Source: CBDIDH01 sp965277595
Lineage (GTDB): Bacteria; Planctomycetota; Planctomycetia; Isosphaerales; Isosphaeraceae
DNA length: 64,000 nt
Assembly (NCBI GenBank): GCA_965277595.1
Contig: CBDIDH010000002.1
Location: forward strand, 186,001 to 250,000
Reading direction: 5' to 3'
In this document: positions 9,588 through 16,556 of the stretch, in pieces
Position numbering within the stretch: position 1 is the first letter of the stretch
Layout of the letters: the number at the start of each line of letters is the position of its first letter
Notes under the pieces: model-generated
What the model was told of the DNA's origin: nothing
What the model saw: the letters and a program-made list of their open reading frames with translations, nothing else
Database searches by the model: none
Position numbers and translations under genes: made by a program

Positions 9588-11252
9588 ATGCCGACCAATC
9601 AGCGCAGAGCCGCCGGACGCCGCCGCGCCTGGGGACGTGGGCCGATCATCTTGCGGTTTGAACCTCTCGAAGACCGGCAAATGCTCAGCACGGCCGCACC
9701 CGTCGCGACCGCGCCCGCCGCTCTGCCCGACCTCGTCGGCCAATCCTTTCAGACTCCGAGCTCGCTGAGCTGGGGAGCCACCTTCCAGGCCAACGGAATC
9801 GTGGTCAACCAGGGAACCGCTCCCGTCACGAAGCCGTTTCAGGTCGATATATTTGCGTCGCCCACCCCGGCGGTCGACGTCAACGCCGGCGCGGTCTTGC
9901 TCGGCGAGGCGACGATTCCCGCGGGCCTCGCGGCGGGTGCAAGCTCAGCCTATCACGTTCCCTTGACGCTTCCCTCGTCGCCGCTGAGCGGCCTTGATCC
10001 CTCCGGGGCCTTTTACGTCTCCGCGGTGATTGACCCGACCCACACGATCCAGGTGGTCAACACGCAGCACAATGCCGACACGGGCGCGGGTTACGATTAT
10101 GAACTGATCACTCCGCCCGCCGTGTTAACGGCCAATCTCGTCGGCACGAGCCTGTTGTTGTCTCCGTCGGAAACCGACTGGGGCGGAACGTTCACGCTCA
10201 CGCAGCAGATCACCAACGCAGGCTCGTCGGACGCGCCGGCAACACGCGCGATCGTCGTTCTGACCCCGTCCGGTTCGACGCCTGGCGGTTCGTCGGACGT
10301 GACCCTCGGGTCAATCAGCGTCCCGGCGATTCCCGCCGGTCAGTCGGTCACGGTCAGTCCGACGATCAACCTGCCGACGACTCCGCCGTCCTCTCTAGCC
10401 GGAGTGAGCTCGTACACGCTCTCGATTATTCAGGACGCCGATTACATCACCAACCCGATTTATCCGCACGCCGCGACGCAGGGGTCTGGGCTCGACCAGG
10501 CGCAGTTGGTGATCACGACTCCGAGCTACGTGACGGCGCCGGCCGCCGCGTCGGCGGGACTGGAAGTTCAGGCCGTCGCCGCTGATTCGCAGAGCATCAA
10601 GTGGGGCCAAAGCTTCCAGGTCGCCGCCACGCTCACGAACGCCGGGAGCACCGACCCCGGCCCCTTCCGGCTTCGATACGTCCTCGTCGGCAGTGATGGC
10701 ACCTTGTCCAACGCCCTCTTCCTCACCGACGCGACCGTCAACGACCTGCCCGCCGGGACGACGGAAAACGTCTTGCAGACCGTCTCGCTTCCGGCTGTTC
10801 CCCCTGGCGGCGCGACCGTCAACAGCCTCGGCCAGGCCCGGGTTGCCGTGATCCTCGATCCCGAAAACACCATCGACGAGCTGCGAACCAACACTGTCGG
10901 TGAGTCAGACCTTCTCCAGTTACCCGTCAACGGCCAGAACCCGCAGACCGCGCCAACAACCATGACACCCCTCGCCACCACGGCGACCACAACCACCACA
11001 GGCGCCACGACCATCAAGTCAGCCGCAGCCACCCCGGCAACCCCAGCCGTCAAGCTTGCCGCGCATACCGTGGTGACCAAAAAGGCCGCCGCTCCCGCAA
11101 AGGCCGCCGCTCCCGCAAAGACCGCGAAAGCCGCCACGACCGTCAAGAAAAAAGCCGTGGCCAAGCCGGCAACGCACACACTCGAACATAACCTCAAGGT
11201 CTTCCCGAGCCGGGTTGCTGACTATTTCAAGAAAACATTTCACATCAAATGA
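9588..11252 (+). CDS. LEPR-XLL surface protein with three CARDB-like repeats and a basic tail
   Basis: The 554-residue protein starts at ATG 9588, behind GGGAGGAG. Residues 20-33 hold LRFEPLEDRQMLS, a clear LEPR-XLL export signal. Three beta-sandwich repeats follow, each opening alike: SWGATFQANGIVVNQGTAPV, DWGGTFTLTQQITNAGSSDA and KWGQSFQVAATLTNAGSTDP. This is the pattern of CARDB cell-adhesion-related modules. A Thr/Ala linker leads to a Lys/Ala/Pro tail (KKAAAPAKAAAPAKTAKAA) like that of histone H1, ending FPSRVADYFKKTFHIK. It is likely a cell-surface adhesion or matrix protein; the tail may bind anionic polymers. Confidence 0.85.
   Translation: MPTNQRRAAGRRRAWGRGPIILRFEPLEDRQMLSTAAPVATAPAALPDLVGQSFQTPSSLSWGATFQANGIVVNQGTAPVTKPFQVDIFASPTPAVDVNAGAVLLGEATIPAGLAAGASSAYHVPLTLPSSPLSGLDPSGAFYVSAVIDPTHTIQVVNTQHNADTGAGYDYELITPPAVLTANLVGTSLLLSPSETDWGGTFTLTQQITNAGSSDAPATRAIVVLTPSGSTPGGSSDVTLGSISVPAIPAGQSVTVSPTINLPTTPPSSLAGVSSYTLSIIQDADYITNPIYPHAATQGSGLDQAQLVITTPSYVTAPAAASAGLEVQAVAADSQSIKWGQSFQVAATLTNAGSTDPGPFRLRYVLVGSDGTLSNALFLTDATVNDLPAGTTENVLQTVSLPAVPPGGATVNSLGQARVAVILDPENTIDELRTNTVGESDLLQLPVNGQNPQTAPTTMTPLATTATTTTTGATTIKSAAATPATPAVKLAAHTVVTKKAAAPAKAAAPAKTAKAATTVKKKAVAKPATHTLEHNLKVFPSRVADYFKKTFHIK
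11081..11116 (+). repeat. 18-base tandem repeat encoding KAAAPA
   Basis: Two exact copies of an 18-base unit (11081-11098 and 11099-11116) encode the hexapeptide KAAAPA in the basic tail of the CARDB-like protein. The repeat is in frame, so copy-number change would lengthen or shorten the tail without a frameshift. Confidence 0.8.
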
Positions 11253-11606
11253 GTTATGGGGGGCCTTCTCCGATCCTTGGTCCGAGTGTGTCCGGCAGGG
11301 ACCAAAGGTCCTCCGAATTGACACAATCTGAAGAGTCGAGCCCATCACACAACCGGTACAACCCGCGAGGTTTATGTCAATCGGCAGAGTCTTCGCGTCG
11401 GTCTTGAAAAACTTGAGACAAAATGGAAATTAACCTCACGATTTATTGAAGACTGGCGATTTCCTGGCTATGCTTTGCACAGAACGGCCCCGAGTCGATC
11501 GACGGCCGTTCGGAAGCGTCCCGGCCAGGAACGTCCGGGAACGATCAGACGCGCATGACGGTCACCTTTTGCTTGCTTGCAGCACCGCCTCTGAGGAGCC
11601 TTCCTG
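11253..11606. other. Intergenic region before the hydrolase-like gene
   Basis: The 354 bases have no gene. Near 11277-11310 an imperfect inverted repeat (CCTTGGTCC with GGGACCAAAGG) could weakly terminate the upstream gene. The second half is more AT-rich and contains a good sigma-70-type promoter, listed separately. Confidence 0.5.
11446..11474 (+). promoter_or_regulatory. Predicted sigma-70 promoter
   Basis: TTGAAG (11446-11451) and TATGCT (11469-11474) are 17 bases apart in an AT-rich stretch, about 130 bases before the hydrolase-like gene. Both elements are close to the housekeeping consensus. Confidence 0.5.
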
Positions 11607-12392
11607 ATGTCCAGAGACCGGCTCATTCACCCGACCTCGTCCGACAAGACGGTTACCGGGCCGCGTCCGCTCGTCGAGGCGCGCTTCGTTCCCCAGCGTT
11701 ATGAACCAAACTACCCCTATCCGCTCCTCGTCCTCTTTCACTCGCGCGGGGGTGACGAGCAGCAGATGGTCCGGTCGATGCCGGCGATGAGCTGGCGCAA
11801 TTACGTCGGCCTGAGCCTGCGGGGCACCGAGCCGGGCGTCCGACGCGGGCGTCCTGAAGGTTATAGCTGGGGACCGGCCTTCGGTCGTCCCGACCGGGTC
11901 GCTCCTCCCGTCGCGCCGACGATCTCCGAGGGTGAAATTGTCCGGCGCCGCCTCTGGGACGCGGGCACCGACCCGATTGACACGCTGGAAGACGGCGTTT
12001 TCTCGGCGATCCGCCAGACCCGACGCTCGCTTCATGTCCATTCGGAGCGGATTTTTCTGGTCGGGATCGGTGAAGGGGCGGCGGTCGCCTATCGACTTGG
12101 ATTGAGCTATCCCGAGCGCTTCGCCGGGGTCGTCTCAATCAACGGCTGGCTTCCCGGCGGGTTCCGACCGCTCGGCCGACTCAAGGCGTGTCGCGACCTT
12201 CGAATCCTGGTCGTTCACGGCGAGTGGAATGCTCGGGTTCCGGTTCGCTCGGCTCGTCGCGATGTGGCGACACTTCGCGCCGGGGGTCTTCGCGTCGCTT
12301 TCCAGTCGTATCCGTGCGCCCACAAGATCACCTCGCCGATGCTCTCCGACGTGGATACCTGGCTGATCAACCATTGCACCTCGCAATTCTGA
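11607..12392 (+). CDS. Alpha/beta-hydrolase fold protein lacking the catalytic Ser and Asp
   Basis: The protein has 261 residues and no signal peptide. The fold is clear: a strand-loop YPLLVLFHSRGGD, the nucleophile-elbow region RIFLVGIGEGAAVAYRLGL, RFAGVVSINGWLP, RILVVHGEWNARVPV, and YPCAHKITSPMLSDVDTWL. It matches feruloyl-esterase, PHB-depolymerase and phospholipase/carboxylesterase proteins. The elbow, however, reads G-I-G-E-G (153-157), with Gly155 where the nucleophile Ser belongs. The acid position after HGEW is Asn208 instead of Asp. His239 is kept. It is therefore probably not a normal serine hydrolase and may be a binding protein. The reading frame is intact, so it is not a decayed gene. 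Confidence 0.8.
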   Translation: MSRDRLIHPTSSDKTVTGPRPLVEARFVPQRYEPNYPYPLLVLFHSRGGDEQQMVRSMPAMSWRNYVGLSLRGTEPGVRRGRPEGYSWGPAFGRPDRVAPPVAPTISEGEIVRRRLWDAGTDPIDTLEDGVFSAIRQTRRSLHVHSERIFLVGIGEGAAVAYRLGLSYPERFAGVVSINGWLPGGFRPLGRLKACRDLRILVVHGEWNARVPVRSARRDVATLRAGGLRVAFQSYPCAHKITSPMLSDVDTWLINHCTSQF

Positions 12393-12612
12393 AACACGCA
12401 GTCTCAGCCTCGCCCCCTTTCTCCATTTCACTCTCGCAAACCTCTGGATTTTTCTCGAACGTCGCCACGTCAATGACGGCGGGGCCTGCTCGTGATTGGC
12501 GAGCCAGGCTTGGCGATTCCGTCACGGCGTTGCGAATTGCGGTAAGATCAAAGGACAGGAGGAAAAATTCAAAAAGGGCGAGAACGATCTCGGGAGTTGA
12601 GGGAGTTCGGCG

Positions 12613-13872
12613 ATGGACGGGGGATTTGCCTGTCCGGAATGCGGAGGAGAGATCAGCCTGGCGGGGCTCTCGCCGGGGCGGCAGGTTCGTTGCGGCTGGT
12701 GCCGGACCTGGGTCGAGGTCCCTTTCATTCCCAGGGCCGATCAGGTCCAGACGTTACGACGGCTCCGCGATCGAGCCAGACGGCGGCGCTGGCCGGTCTG
12801 GGCCAAGGTGTCAGTCGTCGTTCTGGCCGTGGCCATTCTTCTGGCGTCGGCCTGGAGAGTCGCCCGAACGCGCTGGCGCCGGGTTGAATCCGAGACGGTG
12901 GCCAGGCTCGTTGTTTCGTCGCGCGAGGCAGAGAAATCGGGTCGGCTCGGCGAGGCGCTGGCTGATCTTGAAGGGGCCCTTTCGGTAGCCCGAGCCCTGA
13001 AGCCATCGCCCGAAAATTTCGAGGAACTCCGGTCCGCGCGCGATCTCCTGGCTCGTCGCGAGGCCGAATCCCAACTCGCCGCGCTCGATTCCGAAGGGGC
13101 CGCCGAGGACCCGGGACGATCGGTTGGGCGTGCCCTGACCCTGCTCGCTCGCCTGGGAAAAGACCCTGCTCTCGGTGGTCTGGAACCGTCGATCCGCGAG
13201 ACGCTCGAACGACAGCGTATTCGTTGGGCCGATGCCGATCTCGTCGCCTCGGAAACCGCCTTTCAAGCCGGACAGCCAACCCGGGCGCTCGAACCTTGTC
13301 AGCGTTCGTATCGAACCGCGGCCGAACTGGCGCCCGCGGTCCGAAGACGACTTCAAACCCGCGCAACCGAAGCCGCGAGCCGGATCATTCAACGGCACGG
13401 AACCACCTTCGCCCTGCCCGTGGGGCAATTTACACTCGGCAATGCGGAAGCCTACCAAAGATTAATGGAACCCCCCTTGAAAGAGGCTCTGCGAGGAACT
13501 GGCTACCTCTGCAAGCCCGCCGATCCGCTCTGGGATGACCTCTGGGCGACGCTTGCCCCGTTTCACGTCACGATCGAGGTCCGCGAACGTCAAACGGGGA
13601 CGTACCTTCAGTCTCATAACCGACTCACCGCGATCGAGGCGACCGTTGCGCTCGTCCGTGAAAATCGCCGGATCTGGACAGGAACTCCCATCGCCCGGAC
13701 GCAAGTTCCCCTGCCAGGTCTACCCGCGTATCAGGCGAGCCGCTATTCGCTCAGCCCGCACCCGATGCCCGAATTTGAACGCATGCTTTACGAGGATGCC
13801 CGCGAGGGCCTCCTGCGACAATTCGGTTCCTACCTTCGCCTGATCCCCGCCTGCCCGAAGCCCGCGCCTTGA
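12613..13872 (+). CDS. Zinc-ribbon membrane protein with helical-repeat extracytoplasmic region
   Basis: The 419-residue protein starts at ATG 12613, behind GAGGGAG. Residues 5-33 form a zinc ribbon with ligands C7-x2-C10 and C27-x2-C30. A basic segment (RRLRDRARRRR) and one membrane helix at about 62-81 follow. The remaining 330 residues are helical, with TPR-like pairs such as SGRLGEALADLEGALSVAR, and then a mixed domain near the C-terminus. The likely topology is cytoplasmic ribbon and outside repeats. Planctomycetes encode many such proteins with an N-terminal zinc ribbon; no specific function is known to me. Confidence 0.75.
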   Translation: MDGGFACPECGGEISLAGLSPGRQVRCGWCRTWVEVPFIPRADQVQTLRRLRDRARRRRWPVWAKVSVVVLAVAILLASAWRVARTRWRRVESETVARLVVSSREAEKSGRLGEALADLEGALSVARALKPSPENFEELRSARDLLARREAESQLAALDSEGAAEDPGRSVGRALTLLARLGKDPALGGLEPSIRETLERQRIRWADADLVASETAFQAGQPTRALEPCQRSYRTAAELAPAVRRRLQTRATEAASRIIQRHGTTFALPVGQFTLGNAEAYQRLMEPPLKEALRGTGYLCKPADPLWDDLWATLAPFHVTIEVRERQTGTYLQSHNRLTAIEATVALVRENRRIWTGTPIARTQVPLPGLPAYQASRYSLSPHPMPEFERMLYEDAREGLLRQFGSYLRLIPACPKPAP

Positions 13873-13924
13873 AGACGCGGGAGGATTGCCAGGCTCCATT
13901 GTCCTCACCCCCGGTATGAAGTTT

Positions 13925-13953
13925 TTGACGAAGACGCGCGCCCCGGATAGGAT
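13925..13953 (+). promoter_or_regulatory. Predicted sigma-70 promoter of the cobalt/nickel transport operon
   Basis: TTGACG (13925-13930) and TAGGAT (13948-13953) are separated by 17 bases and lie 38 bases before the cbiM start. The leader is too short for a cobalamin riboswitch, and I see no inverted repeat typical of a NikR site. Confidence 0.6.
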
Positions 13954-13990
13954 AAGCCCAGGCAGGAAGGGATCTCCCTGGGGCGACGCG

Positions 13991-14998
13991 ATGCACATTC
14001 AGAACGCGGTGCTGGACCCTAAGGTCGCCGCCGCGACCGGACTGATGGCGGTCGCCGGACTGGGGTACGGGCTGAAAACCCTGGAAAAGCAACTGGGCGA
14101 ACGCACCACCGTCCTGATGGGAACAATGGCCGCCTTTGTCTTCGCCGCGCAGATGGTGAACTTCCCGCTCGGCCCATTGGGGATCTCGGGGCACCTGATC
14201 GGCGGCGTCCTCGCGGCGGTGATGCTTGGTCCCTGGGCCGGGGCGGTTGTCATTGCCTCGGTGCTCATTGTCCAGTGCTTGCTTTTTGGCGATGGCGGGC
14301 TGACGGCCCTTGGCGCGAACTTTGTTAACATGGGCCTGATCGGCTCGGTCGTCGGTTATTCGATCTATGCGCCGATCCGCGCCGCTGTCGGCGGGAGAGC
14401 GGGGGTCATCTTCGGGGCGATGGTCGCGGCCTGGTTCTCGGTCTTGCTCGCCTCCGGGGCCTTCGCGGTGGAACTGGCCGCCTCGGGGGGTCGTTCGGAT
14501 TTTCTGCGAGTCCTCAGCTTGATGGCGCTGGTACACTCGATGATCGGCGTTGGCGAGGCGATTATCACCGGCCTGGTCCTTCGGTTCATTCTCCTGACTC
14601 GTCCCGACCTCATTTACCAGCCCGAGGCGACCGACGCGCCGTCGCGTTCGATTGACCGTGCCAAGGGGCTGGCGCGAACCGCCTTGGCCGGCCTGGGCGT
14701 GGCGCTCGCGGTCGGCGTCTTCCTCGCGCCCTTTGCCTCAGCGCAGCCTGACGGCCTCGAATACGTCGGCACGCGGCTCCGGTTCGTGCCCGATGCCACG
14801 CCCGCGACGATCCCGGTGCCGATCCCGGATTACGCCGTTCCGGGACTTGATCGCGTTTCCTTGCGAGGGGCGACCGCCGCCGCCGGCGCGCTCGGAACGA
14901 TCGTTGTCTTTGGGGTCGGCCTGATGCTCTCAACGATCGTGACGCGGGCGGCGAATCGAGCCGAGACGTCCAAACGGATCGCGCCGGATGCGGCTTGA
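13991..14998 (+). CDS. cbiM: Cobalt/nickel ECF transporter S component, CbiM with C-terminal PDGLE/CbiN-like domain
   Basis: The 335-residue protein begins MHIQNAVLDPKVAAATG. In CbiM the N-terminus must begin MHI, because the free amine, His2 and a later His bind the metal; this fixes the start at 13991. GPLGISGHLIGGVLAAVMLG carries the second conserved His. Seven or eight membrane helices are visible. From about residue 250 comes a second part with PDGLEYVGTRL and a last membrane helix, which is the PDGLE/CbiN-like module usually encoded by a separate gene. It imports Co2+ or Ni2+; the sequence does not decide which. It overlaps cbiQ by 11 bases, giving translational coupling. Confidence 0.9.
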   Translation: MHIQNAVLDPKVAAATGLMAVAGLGYGLKTLEKQLGERTTVLMGTMAAFVFAAQMVNFPLGPLGISGHLIGGVLAAVMLGPWAGAVVIASVLIVQCLLFGDGGLTALGANFVNMGLIGSVVGYSIYAPIRAAVGGRAGVIFGAMVAAWFSVLLASGAFAVELAASGGRSDFLRVLSLMALVHSMIGVGEAIITGLVLRFILLTRPDLIYQPEATDAPSRSIDRAKGLARTALAGLGVALAVGVFLAPFASAQPDGLEYVGTRLRFVPDATPATIPVPIPDYAVPGLDRVSLRGATAAAGALGTIVVFGVGLMLSTIVTRAANRAETSKRIAPDAA

Positions 14999-15638
14999 TT
15001 TTCTCGAGCGCTACAGCCGCGATGATGCCCCTCTCCAACGACTCGACGCCCGCCTGAAGTTGCTCGCGACGGTCGTTTACGTGGTCGGGGTGGTTGCCAC
15101 ACCCATCGGTTTCTGGAATCTTCTGGCGGTGGAAGGCCTGATGCTGGCCTTTCTCGTCGGGCTCTCGGGCGTTCCTCCGCGCGAACTGGCCGGGCGCTGG
15201 TTGGGATTTCTCGCGCTCTTTGGCTTTCTCACGCTCGCCGTAGCGCCGATTCGTCCTGAACGGGCCGAGTTTGGACTCGTCGTGGTCGCTCTGACGCTGC
15301 TGGCGAAGGAGAGTCTGGCGTTTCTGGGAACCTTGATGCTCGTTCAGGTCACGCCCTTTCACGACCTGCTCGTTGGCTTGCGGAAACTCGGCATGCCGGC
15401 CACGCTGGTGGCAACGCTCCACTTCATGTACCGTTACCTCTTCGTGCTGACCGAGGAACTGGACCGGATGGTGATCGCCCGGCGATCGCGGACGTTTCGA
15501 AGGTCGGGCCGACTTGACTGGGGCTTGCTCACGGGCCTGATCGGCACCTTGTTTCTCCGTTCGTTCGAGCGCGGCGAACGGGTCCACGCCGCGATGCTCG
15601 CCCGGGGGTGGGATGGCACGCCGCGGACCCTCGATTGA
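14988..15638 (+). CDS. cbiQ: Cobalt/nickel ECF transporter T component, CbiQ
   Basis: The 216-residue protein starts inside the end of cbiM. LERYSRDDAPLQRLDARLKLLATVVYVV is the usual N-terminus of ECF T components. Five membrane helices follow. Two Arg-containing coupling motifs are present near the end: MVIARRSRTFRR and HAAMLARGWDG, which match the AxxxRG signatures that dock onto the ATPase. It transmits ATP hydrolysis by CbiO to metal release through CbiM. The length is slightly short of the typical 230-260 but all expected parts are present. Confidence 0.9.
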   Translation: MRLDFLERYSRDDAPLQRLDARLKLLATVVYVVGVVATPIGFWNLLAVEGLMLAFLVGLSGVPPRELAGRWLGFLALFGFLTLAVAPIRPERAEFGLVVVALTLLAKESLAFLGTLMLVQVTPFHDLLVGLRKLGMPATLVATLHFMYRYLFVLTEELDRMVIARRSRTFRRSGRLDWGLLTGLIGTLFLRSFERGERVHAAMLARGWDGTPRTLD

Positions 15639-15713
15639 TCGACCGAAATCTTGAAATCGAACCGAACCGAACCCAACGACCGACGGATTGACCCTTCCCG
15701 CTCACGGAGTTCG

Positions 15714-16550
15714 ATGACCACCGAACCGAATGATCCGGACACCCCGGCCGTCCGGGTCCGCGACCTCCGATATCAATACCCCGATGGCCGCGAGGCGCTT
15801 CGGGGCGTCGACCTGACGATCATGCCCGGTGAGTCGGTGGCTCTTGTCGGTCCCAACGGCGCGGGCAAGAGCACCTTTCTCCTGCACCTGAACGCCCTCT
15901 TACCCGGAAAAGCGGGGAACGCGACGACTCACGCTCACGGGTTTTCGCCGGCCGCCGCCAGTCCCCGCGACGGCCTCACGCACGTCTGGATCGACGGCCG
16001 GGAGGTCAACGCCCGCAACGCGCCCGAGATTCGACGTCGGGTCGGCCTTCTTTTTCAGGACCCCGACGACCAGCTTTTCAGCACGTCCGTCATTGAGGAT
16101 GTCGCTTTTGGTCCGCTCAATCTGGGTCTGAGCAAGTCCGAGGCGCGTCGAATCGCCGTCGAATGCCTGGAACGCGTCGACCTCGCCGACGCGGCGGATC
16201 GACCGCCACACCACCTGAGTTTCGGCGAGCGGAAACGAGTCTGCCTCGCGGGCGTTCTCGCCTGCGGACCGTCAATCCTGGTCCTCGACGAGCCGACGGC
16301 CAACCTCGACCCGCGCGGGCGTCGCCGGTTCATCCAGTTGATTCGCGCCTTGCCCGCGACCAAGCTGATCGCCACTCACGATCTGGAAATGGTCCTGGAA
16401 CTTTGCGGCCGGACCATTCTCCTCGACTCCGGCCGGGTCGTCGCCAACGGCCTGACGCGGAACGTGCTGGGCGACCCTCTGTTACTTGAGGCCCACGGTC
16501 TTGAGATGCCCCTCAGCCTCAAAATCGGCGCGGCGTATCGAAGCTTCTAA
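15714..16550 (+). CDS. cbiO: Cobalt/nickel ECF transporter ATPase, CbiO
   Basis: The 278-residue protein starts at ATG 15714, with GGAG upstream. Walker A is GPNGAGKST, the Q-loop is GLLFQDPDDQLFS, the signature is LSFGERKR, Walker B is ILVLDEPTANLDP, and the switch His is in IATHD. PDDQLF is typical of energy-coupling-factor ATPases. Between Walker A and the Q-loop the usual short hairpin is about 20 residues longer and contains THAHGF and a further TH, so the insert could contact metal. It completes the cbiM-cbiQ-cbiO operon. The gene ends 6 bases from the convergent copper ATPase gene. Confidence 0.9.
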   Translation: MTTEPNDPDTPAVRVRDLRYQYPDGREALRGVDLTIMPGESVALVGPNGAGKSTFLLHLNALLPGKAGNATTHAHGFSPAAASPRDGLTHVWIDGREVNARNAPEIRRRVGLLFQDPDDQLFSTSVIEDVAFGPLNLGLSKSEARRIAVECLERVDLADAADRPPHHLSFGERKRVCLAGVLACGPSILVLDEPTANLDPRGRRRFIQLIRALPATKLIATHDLEMVLELCGRTILLDSGRVVANGLTRNVLGDPLLLEAHGLEMPLSLKIGAAYRSF

Positions 16551-16556
16551 TTTCCA

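Noticed and set aside
10568..11197. Minus-strand frame that looks like a membrane protein rich in Val and Ala
   Set aside because: The hydrophobicity comes from reading the Lys/Ala/Thr-rich tail of the CARDB-like gene backwards; there is no ribosome site.
13873..13990. Cobalamin riboswitch before cbiM
   Set aside because: The leader after the predicted promoter is only about 30 bases, far too short, and no conserved B12-box word is present.
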